Part shown: in pieces, positions 9,320 to 16,229 of the stretch | How positions within the stretch are numbered: position 1 is the first letter of the stretch | Layout: each line of letters begins with the position of its first letter | Origin: an uncultured Clostridia bacterium | GTDB lineage: Bacteria > Bacillota > Clostridia > Oscillospirales > Acutalibacteraceae | Length of the DNA stretch: 18,559 bases | Direction: 5' to 3' | NCBI GenBank assembly: GCA_945971755.1 | Contig: CAMFPJ010000012.1 | Span: 1-18,559 of the forward strand | Notes under the pieces: model-generated | What the model saw: only the letters and a program-made list of their open reading frames with translations | Told to the model about the DNA's origin: nothing | The model's database searches: none | Made by a program: the position numbers and the translations under genes

Positions 9320-9348
9320 ATTATATAATAAAAACGCAAAATACGCAA
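9320..9348 (-). promoter_or_regulatory. lon operon promoter (sigma-A type)
   Basis: On the minus strand: TTGCGT (9348-9343), a 17-nt spacer, then a perfect TATAAT (9325-9320). Transcription would start near 9313, giving a leader of about 25 nt that contains the AGGAG site before ATG 9288. This also excludes the in-frame TTG at 9348 as a start codon. The spacer holds a second TTGCGT copy (9339-9334). Confidence 0.65.
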
Positions 9349-9482
9349 GTCGTAGGCGGATATTTATAACATTATTTGTATAGCAATTTTTAGCACATTA
9401 CATAACTTTGTTAAATTTTTTCACAACTTTTTGAATTAAATTGAAAAATTAGTAAAATCTTTGTTATTTTTTTGTCAATCTG

Positions 9483-9512
9483 TTGACTTTTGCGTAAAAT
9501 ATTTGTTATAAT
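9483..9512 (+). promoter_or_regulatory. serCA promoter (sigma-A type)
   Basis: TTGACT (9483-9488), an 18-nt spacer and a perfect TATAAT (9507-9512) form a near-consensus promoter about 60 bp ahead of serC. The start of transcription should fall near 9519, just upstream of the inverted repeat at 9526-9544. Confidence 0.8.
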
Positions 9513-9525
9513 ACTTACAATGCGT

Positions 9526-9544
9526 TTGCAAATTCAATTTGCAA
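9526..9544. promoter_or_regulatory. Perfect inverted repeat in the serC leader (candidate operator)
   Basis: TTGCAAAT-TCA-ATTTGCAA is a perfect dyad with 8-bp arms and a 3-nt centre. It lies about 7 to 25 bases past the predicted transcription start and 12 bp before the GGAGG ribosome site (9556-9560). The symmetry and placement fit a repressor operator (roadblock) for a dimeric regulator. A weak RNA hairpin is the alternative. No terminator-like T tract follows it, so classical attenuation is unlikely. The regulator is unknown. Confidence 0.55.
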
Positions 9545-9570
9545 CAATAGATTTTGGAGGTCTTTTAATT

Positions 9571-10653
9571 ATGGCACGTGTTTACAACTTTTCAGCAGGT
9601 CCCTCTATGCTTCCCGAAGAAGTTTTGAAAAAAGCAGCAGAAGAAATGCTTGACTATCAGGGCAGTGGTCAGTCCGTTATGGAAATGAGTCACCGTTCAA
9701 AGGTTTATGACGATATTATTAAGGGTGCTGAATCACTTCTCAGAGAACTTATGAATATTCCGGATAACTATAAGGTTCTTTTCCTGCAAGGCGGCGCTTC
9801 AACTCAGTTTTCGGCTATTCCCCTTAACTTTATGAACGGCAGCGGTAAAGCCGATTATGTTGTTTCAGGTCAATGGTCAAACAAAGCCTACAAGGAAGCT
9901 ACAAAATATGGTGATGTAAAAGTAGTTGCAACATCAAAAGAACAGAATTTCTCATGTGTTCCCGAAATGGACAAAAACGAATTCCGCCCTGATGCTGACT
10001 ATTTTTACATTTGTATGAACGAAACAGTTCACGGTAATATTATTCGTGAATTACCCGATACAGGTGACGTTCCGCTTATAGCTGATATTTCTTCATGCTT
10101 CCTTTCAGAGCCTATCGATGTTTCAAAGTTCGGTATGCTTTATGGCGGTGCACAAAAAAACGTGGCTCCTGCCGGTCTTACAATTTGCATTATCCGTGAA
10201 GATTTGCTCGGAAAGGCAAGAGATATTACACCGTCAATGCTTGATTACAAGCTTATGGCTGATAATGATTCTCTCTACAACACTCCTCCCTGCTACACAA
10301 TTTACATTTGCAAGCTTGTTCTTGAGTGGCTTAAGGCAAACGGCGGACTTGAAGCGATGAAAGAAAAGAATGTAAAAAAAGCAAAGCTTCTTTACGATTT
10401 TCTGGATAATTCAAAGATGTTCCGCGGTACTGTTGTTCCGAAAGACCGTTCACTTATGAATGTTCCTTTTGTTACTGATTCAGACGAGCTGAATGCAAAG
10501 TTTGTAAAAGAAGCAACGGAATCAGGTCTTGTAAACATTAAGGGACACCGTTCAGTCGGCGGTATGAGAGCGTCGATTTACAATGCAATGCCTTATGAAG
10601 GTGTGGAAGCTCTTGTTAAATTTATGGCTGAATTCGAAAAAGCTAATTCATAA
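9571..10653 (+). CDS. serC: Phosphoserine aminotransferase
   Basis: This 360-residue class-V PLP aminotransferase converts 3-phosphohydroxypyruvate and glutamate to phosphoserine and 2-oxoglutarate, step two of serine synthesis (and a step of pyridoxine synthesis in some bacteria). The N-terminus MARVYNFSAGPSMLP is typical; EMSHRSK (39-44) and QGGASTQF (73-80) are conserved substrate/PLP blocks; ADISSCF (171-177) holds the PLP-ring Asp; the Schiff-base lysine is Lys196 in GGAQKN; and GHRSVGGMRASIYNA closes the active site. The frame opens upstream, but ATG 9571 gives exactly the family length (about 360) and has GGAGG at 9556-9560. It is followed 14 bp later by serA. Confidence 0.97.
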   Translation: MARVYNFSAGPSMLPEEVLKKAAEEMLDYQGSGQSVMEMSHRSKVYDDIIKGAESLLRELMNIPDNYKVLFLQGGASTQFSAIPLNFMNGSGKADYVVSGQWSNKAYKEATKYGDVKVVATSKEQNFSCVPEMDKNEFRPDADYFYICMNETVHGNIIRELPDTGDVPLIADISSCFLSEPIDVSKFGMLYGGAQKNVAPAGLTICIIREDLLGKARDITPSMLDYKLMADNDSLYNTPPCYTIYICKLVLEWLKANGGLEAMKEKNVKKAKLLYDFLDNSKMFRGTVVPKDRSLMNVPFVTDSDELNAKFVKEATESGLVNIKGHRSVGGMRASIYNAMPYEGVEALVKFMAEFEKANS

Positions 10654-10667
10654 TTGAGGTAATAAAA

Positions 10668-11831
10668 ATGTATAATATTTTAACTCTAAACAAAATCTCG
10701 TCAACAGGTATTAAGAATTTTACTTCTGATTACAAATGTGCTGATGACATTAAAAGCCCTGATGCAATTCTTGTTCGCTCAGCATCAATGCACGAAATGG
10801 AGTTTGCTCCCGAAACTCTTGCTATTGCAAGAGCCGGCGCCGGTGTTAACAACATTCCTGTTGAAAAATGTGCAGAAGAAGGTATTGTGGTTTTCAACAC
10901 TCCCGGTGCAAACGCAAATGCAGTTAAAGAACTTGTTCTTTGCGGTCTTTTACTTGCATCAAGAAAAGTCGTTCCTGCTATTGAATGGGTCAAAACAACG
11001 CTTCATGGTGATGAAAACTTCTCAAAGTCAGTTGAAAAAGGCAAATCCGCTTTTGCAGGTCCTGAAATCAAAGGTAAAAAGCTTGGCGTAATCGGTCTTG
11101 GCGCAATCGGTGTTCTTGTTGCCAATGCCGCTAATTCGCTCGGTATGGAAGTTTACGGATATGACCCGTACCTTTCGGTGGATGCCGCATGGAACCTTTC
11201 AAGAAGCGTTAAGCACGTAACAAGTCTTGATGAAATCTTTTCAAACTGTGATTACATAACCCTTCACGTTCCGCTTAATGATACAACACGAGGAGTTATC
11301 AACACAGTTAATATTGCAAAGATGAAAGACGGCGTCAGAATTCTTAACTTTGCCCGCGGTGAGCTTGTTGACACCAATGACATTATTAAGGCTCTCGCAG
11401 AAGGTAAAGTTGCCGCTTATGTTACAGACTTCGGTAACGATGCGCTCCTTGATGCAACAGGTGCAATCGTTATGCCCCATCTCGGTGCGTCAACTCCCGA
11501 ATCGGAAGACAACTGTGCCGTTATGGCGGTTGAAGAAATCATTGATTTTCTTGAAAACGGAAACATTCTAAACTCTGTAAACTTTCCAAATGTTTCGGTT
11601 CCGAGAACAGGCAAAGCACGAATCACAATCATTCACAAAAATGTTCCCAATGTTATCAGCAAAATTTCAACCGCAGTCGCAGAAGAAAATATCAATATTG
11701 ATAACATGGTTAACAAGTCAAAAGGCGAATTTGCTTACACGATGCTTGATACAGACGCCGACGTTTCAGACGGTGCTCTTGACTCAATTAAATCACTTGA
11801 CGACGTTATTCGTGTAAGAGTAATTAAATAA
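10668..11831 (+). CDS. serA: D-3-phosphoglycerate dehydrogenase
   Basis: This 387-residue NAD-dependent 2-hydroxyacid dehydrogenase oxidises 3-phosphoglycerate to 3-phosphohydroxypyruvate, the entry step of serine synthesis, supplying the substrate of SerC. The Rossmann motif GLGAIG is at 143-148 with an acidic residue (D166) ending the second strand, consistent with NAD. Active-site Arg230 lies in NFARGELVD and His271 in MPHLGAST. The position usually held by the catalytic Glu appears to be Asp258 (TDFGND), though the loop is shorter than in E. coli and the alignment is uncertain. A C-terminal ACT domain (about 316-387) may bind serine for feedback control. The extra domain of long SerA forms is absent. 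A GAGGT ribosome site (10656-10660) precedes ATG 10668. The operon ends at the hairpin starting at 11850. Confidence 0.93.
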   Translation: MYNILTLNKISSTGIKNFTSDYKCADDIKSPDAILVRSASMHEMEFAPETLAIARAGAGVNNIPVEKCAEEGIVVFNTPGANANAVKELVLCGLLLASRKVVPAIEWVKTTLHGDENFSKSVEKGKSAFAGPEIKGKKLGVIGLGAIGVLVANAANSLGMEVYGYDPYLSVDAAWNLSRSVKHVTSLDEIFSNCDYITLHVPLNDTTRGVINTVNIAKMKDGVRILNFARGELVDTNDIIKALAEGKVAAYVTDFGNDALLDATGAIVMPHLGASTPESEDNCAVMAVEEIIDFLENGNILNSVNFPNVSVPRTGKARITIIHKNVPNVISKISTAVAEENINIDNMVNKSKGEFAYTMLDTDADVSDGALDSIKSLDDVIRVRVIK

Positions 11832-11849
11832 TATAAAATCAACTAACTA

Positions 11850-11910
11850 AAAGAGCAGTCACTTTGAAGTAAACTTTTTGGGAGTCACTTCACTTTGACT
11901 GCTCTTTTTT
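11850..11910 (+). terminator. Rho-independent terminator of serCA, between convergent genes
   Basis: Outer arms AAAGAGCAGTCA (11850-11861) and TGACTGCTCTTT (11896-11907) pair over 12 bp. A small internal loop separates them from an inner 6-bp stem, TGAAGT (11865-11870) with ACTTCA (11887-11892). A T-run (11904-11910) follows on the plus strand. It ends 6 bp before the stop of the convergent exonuclease gene. On the minus strand only four Ts follow, so it may also stop the folate operon, less efficiently. Confidence 0.88.
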
Positions 11911-11915
11911 TATAA

Positions 11916-12794
11916 TTATTCGGTTTCCTGATTTGAAAATTCCTCCTCAGGCGGAGTTTTTATAATTACTGATGTATTTCGTCTTACATCCACCCTATCG
12001 AACATATTTTTTATACGCACATTTACTCTGAAAAGCCTGTCGCAATGCTCACAGTAGAAAACCGCTCTGAAAGAATGATTCAAATACTTCCACTTTTTAA
12101 CCGTTTTAACATTGCCGCCGCAAATATCGCAAAAACTGTTAAAGACATTCGGGTCAACAAGAGGATTATTCCTGTCACTTATATAATAAGGCTTAAATGC
12201 CATCCTTTCAAAGAAAAGGCTGTCACAAACCTTAATATACTTAGAAAGCTTTTCTTCAACAAACGTTCTTTTTAAGCATTCGGCACTCAAAAGGCTGTCA
12301 TCAAGGGCTCTGTGGTGCGGAAAGTCGTCCGGGTTAATTTTCAGACACTCTGCGGCATAAGAAAGACCCGCTTGCTGAACATTTTCCATATTTATAAAGC
12401 ATTGACAATACTTCTGCAAATCGGCATAACGAGTAATAAAAGATATATCTTTTGCTTTTCCAAAAAACTTAAAGTTAGTAAGCAGTGTGCGAATATCTGT
12501 ATCACCCCAAGTTAAAAGGAGAAAATCATCGCCGCACCATTCTGCAAACTCCGTCATTACCGTTTTGAATGAGTCTGCATCTTTCAAATCATCATTTTCA
12601 ATATGTGTAAGTTCTTTAATTTTACTTCTTATTTTTTTTGATGCTACGGGACAAATAAATTTAGAAAAAGTAGCAACAGTTTGAAGATTTGCGTCAAGTT
12701 TTACCGCACCGACTTCAATAATTTCATTTACGAAACTGTGAGCAGATTTAAGGTAAGCGTTATTCCACTCAAGATCCATTACTATGTAATTCAT
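11916..12794 (-). CDS. DEDDh 3'-5' exonuclease with C-terminal zinc ribbon
   Basis: This 292-residue protein has two parts. Residues 1-180 are a DnaQ-like DEDDh nuclease resembling the KapD/ERI-1 group: Asp7 and Glu9 in VMDLEWN, Asp98 (or 100) in TWGDTD, and His161 with Asp166 in HHRALDD. All expected metal and catalytic residues are present. Residues about 218-260 contain CDIC and CEHC pairs (C222, C225, C248, C251), a likely zinc ribbon that could bind nucleic acid. The tail is acidic and probably flexible. The protein could process RNA or DNA 3' ends; the sequence does not show the substrate. It is the last gene of the folate operon, 13 bp after folK, with GGAG close to ATG 12794. KapD was named for effects on sporulation kinase signalling in Bacillus, but I do not transfer that role here. 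Confidence 0.85.
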   Translation of the reverse strand: MNYIVMDLEWNNAYLKSAHSFVNEIIEVGAVKLDANLQTVATFSKFICPVASKKIRSKIKELTHIENDDLKDADSFKTVMTEFAEWCGDDFLLLTWGDTDIRTLLTNFKFFGKAKDISFITRYADLQKYCQCFINMENVQQAGLSYAAECLKINPDDFPHHRALDDSLLSAECLKRTFVEEKLSKYIKVCDSLFFERMAFKPYYISDRNNPLVDPNVFNSFCDICGGNVKTVKKWKYLNHSFRAVFYCEHCDRLFRVNVRIKNMFDRVDVRRNTSVIIKTPPEEEFSNQETE

Positions 12795-12807
12795 ATATGC
12801 TCCAATT

Positions 12808-13290
12808 TTAATATTTTATTTTCGAATCAAAAATTCTAACACCGCCGTTTTGAACTTTCAAAAGTGCCGATGTGTAGAAATTGTTGTTTTGCATTGATTT
12901 CAAGTTGCAAAGCGGTTTTAATACAAACTCGCGCTCAAGCATTCTCGGATGAGGAAGTGTAAGCATTTGAGTATTTTTAACTTCATCTCCGAACAAAAGC
13001 AAGTCAAGGTCAATTACTCTCGGTCCGTTTTTGAACAGCCTTACTCTTCCGAGTGCAGATTCAATTCCGAGAAGGGCGCCCAATAATGCTTCGGAGGTGA
13101 GTTGAGTTTCTATTTCAACTGCGATATTCAAAAAATCTGCCTGATTTTCAAAGCCTACCGGGTCAGTTTCATAAACATTTGAAACATCTGTAACAACGGT
13201 ATCCGGAAGCAGTTTCAGGGAATCAACTGCGCTCTGTAAATTTGCAAGTCTGTCCCCCATATTAGTGCCAATGCTTAAATATGCTTTCAT
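12808..13290 (-). CDS. folK: HPPK: 6-hydroxymethyl-7,8-dihydropterin pyrophosphokinase
   Basis: This 160-residue cytoplasmic enzyme transfers pyrophosphate from ATP to 6-hydroxymethyl-dihydropterin, making the substrate of dihydropteroate synthase. The N-terminus AYLSIGTNMGDR, the VYETDPVGFENQADFLN substrate block (39-55), GPRVIDLDLLLFG (89-101) with metal ligands Asp94 and Asp96, and LPHPRMLEREFVLKPL (112-127) are all diagnostic. The length is standard. Its ATG overlaps the folB stop codon as ATGA (13287-13290), a classic translational coupling, and AAAGGGA lies upstream within folB. Confidence 0.97.
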   Translation of the reverse strand: MKAYLSIGTNMGDRLANLQSAVDSLKLLPDTVVTDVSNVYETDPVGFENQADFLNIAVEIETQLTSEALLGALLGIESALGRVRLFKNGPRVIDLDLLLFGDEVKNTQMLTLPHPRMLEREFVLKPLCNLKSMQNNNFYTSALLKVQNGGVRIFDSKIKY

Positions 13291-13649
13291 TTTCTGTCCC
13301 TTTCAATTTCAACTGCAACATACTCAAAATCTGCTTTGATTGGGGCTTCAGGCTTCTTTAATGTGATTTTAAGTGAATGAATTTTAGGGAATTCTTCAAA
13401 GAGTCCGTTTGCAACGCGCTCCGCCACGTGCTCAAGTAAATCGTTTTTCTCACTTGTAACAACTCGTGTAACAGATTTAATGATTTTCGCGTAACTAACG
13501 GTATCGTCAACATTATCGCTTCGGCAGGGTGTGTCCAAAGGCAAAAAAGCAACAATATCAAAAACAAAATTCTGACCGTTTTGTTTTTCCTCGGGGTTCA
13601 CACCGTGATAAGCAAAAATTTTTAGATTTTTTACTATAATTTTATCCAT
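13287..13649 (-). CDS. folB: Dihydroneopterin aldolase
   Basis: This 120-residue enzyme converts 7,8-dihydroneopterin to 6-hydroxymethyl-7,8-dihydropterin and glycolaldehyde, as a tunnelling-fold octamer. Present are AYHGVNPEEKQNGQNF (13-28) with the conserved Glu pair at 20-21, the VSYAKI tyrosine (Tyr53), LLEHVAERVA (71-80) and the catalytic lysine region LKKPEAPI (Lys98/99). Full length. An AGAGG ribosome site sits in the end of folP, 1 bp away; folK overlaps the 3' end by 4 bp. The HPPK step is a separate protein here rather than the FolB-FolK fusion found in some bacteria. Confidence 0.95.
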   Translation of the reverse strand: MDKIIVKNLKIFAYHGVNPEEKQNGQNFVFDIVAFLPLDTPCRSDNVDDTVSYAKIIKSVTRVVTSEKNDLLEHVAERVANGLFEEFPKIHSLKITLKKPEAPIKADFEYVAVEIERDRK

Positions 13650-13650
13650 A

Positions 13651-14478
13651 TTATCCTCTTATGATTTTGTCGGCAGTGTTTACTGCAAGTCTGTTTTCTA
13701 AAACTTCGTGGACACGCAAAAAATCTGCTCCACCCATTACAGAAATAACATTTGCGGAAATTGTTCCGAATATTCTTTCTTCCCCTTCTGCGCCCGAGCT
13801 GTTTTTGATTACACGTTTATTTGACAGTGCCATAAGAAAAGCAGAATTCTTATTTTTTATTTTAGATACGTTTTTTATAAGTTCAATATCGTCATCAAAA
13901 TTTTTGCCGAAGCCTATTCCGGGGTCAAGCATTATATGCTCGGAAGAAATTCCGAACTCATTACACTTTTTAAGCATATCATCAAAAAATTCAGTAACAT
14001 TTTTTGTAACTGAAGACGAATATTCCACCTTTTTATTTGCATCTCCCCCGCCTGTATGCATTATTACCCATCCGCAATTATGCTTTTTAACTGTTTTGGC
14101 CATTTCTTCGTTAAATACGCCGCTGACATCGTTAATAATGGATACGCCGTTTTGTAGGGCAAATTCAGCAACTTCAGGGTAAAATGTATCAACGGAAAAA
14201 ACCGTATCTAATCTTTCAGTTAAAAAAGGTATGTAGCGTTTAATGATTTCAAGTTCTTTTTCCGCACTTAAGACGTTAGCGCCAGGTCTTATTGAGTTGG
14301 CACCGATATCAATGATATCTGCGCCGTCTTTTACCATTTTTTCAGCGTGTTCAAGCGCTTTTTCGGGTGTATTATAACGTCCTCCGTCATAAAATGAATC
14401 AGGGGTAACATTAAGTATGCCCATTATATAAGTTTTCTTTCCTATTTCAAAGTAACCGTTTTTATAAATGAATTTCAC
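13651..14478 (-). CDS. folP: Dihydropteroate synthase
   Basis: This 275-residue TIM-barrel enzyme joins p-aminobenzoate to hydroxymethyl-dihydropterin pyrophosphate and is the target of sulfonamides. Core residues match E. coli positions closely: ILNVTPDSF (21-29), Asp97 in SVDT, Asn117 in INDVSG, Asp185 in DPGIGFGK, Lys221, and RVHE (255-258). Three spots are non-consensus: loop 2 reads GANSIRPG (59-66) instead of GGESTRPG; the strand-5 block is IMHTGGGDANK; and the SRK motif is SNK (219-221). The likely start is GTG 14478, two bases after the folE stop; the next in-frame Met (residue 19) would cut into the first strand. No clear ribosome site is visible, so translation probably depends on folE. 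Function as DHPS is very likely given its place in a fol cluster. Confidence 0.93.
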   Translation of the reverse strand: MKFIYKNGYFEIGKKTYIMGILNVTPDSFYDGGRYNTPEKALEHAEKMVKDGADIIDIGANSIRPGANVLSAEKELEIIKRYIPFLTERLDTVFSVDTFYPEVAEFALQNGVSIINDVSGVFNEEMAKTVKKHNCGWVIMHTGGGDANKKVEYSSSVTKNVTEFFDDMLKKCNEFGISSEHIMLDPGIGFGKNFDDDIELIKNVSKIKNKNSAFLMALSNKRVIKNSSGAEGEERIFGTISANVISVMGGADFLRVHEVLENRLAVNTADKIIRG

Positions 14479-14480
14479 AA

Positions 14481-15044
14481 TTATTTATCGCCAAGAAGCG
14501 AGAGCACTTCTGCTCTTGTTTTGGCATCCTTTCTTATTCCTCCGCGGAGAGCCGATGTACGTGTTTGTGAGCCGGCAGCACGAATTCCGCGCATTGTCAT
14601 GCAAAGGTGCTCTGCCTCAATAATAACCGCAATGCCTTTGGGGTGCATCTCCGTTTCAATAAAATCTGCTATTTGAGCAGTAAGCCTTTCCTGAAGCTGA
14701 GGGCGCCTTGCGTAAGAATTAACAATTCTCGCAAGCTTTGAAAGCCCGATAACCTCTCCGGAATCATTCGGAATATAAGCAATGTGAGCTTTGCCGACAA
14801 ACGGTAAAAAATGATGTTCGCACATTGAATACATCGGAATGTCACGAACAATTACTATTTCGTCACTGTTCCCCTCGTGAAAAATTTTCAGATGCATTTT
14901 AGGGTCTTCGTTAAGTCCTGAAAAAATTTCCTCATACATATTTGCAACTCTTTTGGGAGTTTCTTTAAGTCCTTCACGGTCCGGGTCTTCGCCGATAGCT
15001 AAAAGAATTTCACGGAACGCTTTTTCAATTCTTTCTTTGTCCAT
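14481..15044 (-). CDS. folE: GTP cyclohydrolase I (type IA)
   Basis: This 187-residue zinc enzyme opens the folate pathway by turning GTP into 7,8-dihydroneopterin triphosphate. Counting from ATG 15044: the zinc ligands Cys75 and His78 lie in MCEHHFLPFVGKAHIAYIP, the third ligand Cys148 in EHLCMTMRGI, and SKLARIVNSYARRPQLQERLT (102-122) completes the active site. The frame opens with TTG-ATG at 15047; I take the ATG because a GAAAGG ribosome site sits 8 nt before it. The stop codon of the transglutaminase gene is 4 bp upstream, so the two are probably co-translated. No tetrahydrofolate riboswitch can fit here. The phosphatase step after FolE is not encoded in this window. Confidence 0.97.
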   Translation of the reverse strand: MDKERIEKAFREILLAIGEDPDREGLKETPKRVANMYEEIFSGLNEDPKMHLKIFHEGNSDEIVIVRDIPMYSMCEHHFLPFVGKAHIAYIPNDSGEVIGLSKLARIVNSYARRPQLQERLTAQIADFIETEMHPKGIAVIIEAEHLCMTMRGIRAAGSQTRTSALRGGIRKDAKTRAEVLSLLGDK

Positions 15045-15048
15045 CAAA

Positions 15049-16218
15049 TCAGCCTTTCAAAAATATAATACACAAATAGTTGAATTCATCTTCATAAATG
15101 TACTGAACCTCATCTTTACGGACTTTAATTCCCGAGGTTCTGATAACATCAGACACAAAATCAAAAAATCCGTTATCATTTTCAATTCTGTTTTTTAGGT
15201 TAGCATAGTCCCCGTCGTTAGCAAATCGCATTTCAACAACTAAATCTTTAGTAACATTTCTTGCACAGGGAACAACCAAGCTGTTAAACCCGTTAAAGCT
15301 ATTAAAGAAAGTCCCGTTTACATTATAGTAATTGTATGTTTTTGATGTACAGTTATTATCATAAGGTACAATGTCAAAATGGTCTTTGCGAATATCTTCA
15401 TCTGTCATGTTAAAGTAAAGATAACCGTTATCACCGTACTCACCGTCATTGTCATCCCAAGTAACGTCAAGGTGATAAAGTTCACCTTCAATGGATACCA
15501 CATTCCACATGTGGCCGTCTATTGTGCCGTCTTCATTTTCCGTATTGCCGACAACAAGGTAGTTGTAAATTCCCGCACCGTCAAGAAGCATTTTCATAGC
15601 CCTTGAATAACCTTCGCAAATTGATTTGCCGTCAATAAACACACTGTAAGCAGCATCACCCGAAGCTTCATAGGTGGTAAGGTCGTAAACTGTGTTTATG
15701 CAAATGTAGTCATGAAAGAATTTTTCCTTGCCGTAATCCGACTGTATCCCTGCCGATTCCGCAACCTTTTTGGCAACAGCAGTTGTAACTTTATCGGTTA
15801 TTTCTTTGCTTTCCTCCGGCGTGTTTCGGTAATCAGGCTCAACTAAAGTTCCTGACGCATAGCGAGTATAAGAATAGGTTGAATCAACCCAGAATATTTC
15901 CGGATTGTCGTAAAGAACGCAATTAAACATATCCTCCAGCTCAGATTCCGTTAATCTGAGTTTACAATTTTCATAATTCATATAAGCGTTATAGATTTTT
16001 GTGTATTCGATTTTTCCCTCTTCATCAAGTGAAGAATAGTAATAATTCTGTCTGCCGTTATAATTCTCATTTAACGGCTCTGTGGGTTCCGGAAATAACA
16101 CCTCAGAAATTGAGTAAACAACATTTCCGATGCTTTCAGTTGACAAACCCAAAGAGCAACTCGAAAATAATAACACCACGCAAAGTAAAAGTGCCGTTAT
16201 TGCAAGAATTTTTTTCAT
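15049..16218 (-). CDS. Transglutaminase-like lipoprotein
   Basis: This 389-residue secreted protein has a short basic N-terminus, a hydrophobic stretch and a lipobox-like LFSSC with Cys21 as the predicted lipidated residue, so it should be anchored on the outer face of the membrane. Residues 165-260 form a transglutaminase/cysteine-protease core with a complete Cys-His-Asp triad: Cys201 in SICEGYS, His236 in GHMWNVV and Asp251 in YHLDVTWDD. Flanking regions (about 45-160 and 260-389) have no family I recognise. Such domains may act as peptidases, cross-linkers or cell-wall-related enzymes; the substrate is unknown. An AAAGGAG ribosome site overlaps the stop codon of the LCP-like gene 11 bp upstream, and folE starts 4 bp downstream, so it is physically tied to both. 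Confidence 0.88.
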   Translation of the reverse strand: MKKILAITALLLCVVLLFSSCSLGLSTESIGNVVYSISEVLFPEPTEPLNENYNGRQNYYYSSLDEEGKIEYTKIYNAYMNYENCKLRLTESELEDMFNCVLYDNPEIFWVDSTYSYTRYASGTLVEPDYRNTPEESKEITDKVTTAVAKKVAESAGIQSDYGKEKFFHDYICINTVYDLTTYEASGDAAYSVFIDGKSICEGYSRAMKMLLDGAGIYNYLVVGNTENEDGTIDGHMWNVVSIEGELYHLDVTWDDNDGEYGDNGYLYFNMTDEDIRKDHFDIVPYDNNCTSKTYNYYNVNGTFFNSFNGFNSLVVPCARNVTKDLVVEMRFANDGDYANLKNRIENDNGFFDFVSDVIRTSGIKVRKDEVQYIYEDEFNYLCIIFLKG

Positions 16219-16229
16219 TATTTACTCCT

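Noticed and set aside
9289..9348. Longer lon start at TTG 9348, adding 20 hydrophobic residues
   Set aside because: The added segment lies over the predicted promoter, the start is TTG without a ribosome site, and ATG 9288 gives normal LonA length.
9390..9396. TTAGCAC resembling a CIRCE half-site near lon
   Set aside because: There is no matching GTGCTAA 9 bp downstream, and it lies upstream of the lon -35 box, so no HrcA operator can be claimed.
9490..9570. Upstream extension of serC (27 residues before MARVYNF)
   Set aside because: It would start inside the promoter between the -35 and -10 boxes; ATG 9571 has a GGAGG site and gives the family length.
13661..14182. 173-codon plus-strand open frame within folP
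   Set aside because: Antisense to conserved DHPS motifs, with low-complexity Ser/Phe/Ile composition typical of a reverse-strand shadow.
15045..15048. Possible tetrahydrofolate riboswitch before folE, or lysine riboswitch before lysA
   Set aside because: Both genes begin within 4 bp of the previous stop codon, leaving no leader; the operon leaders (about 25 nt) are also too short.
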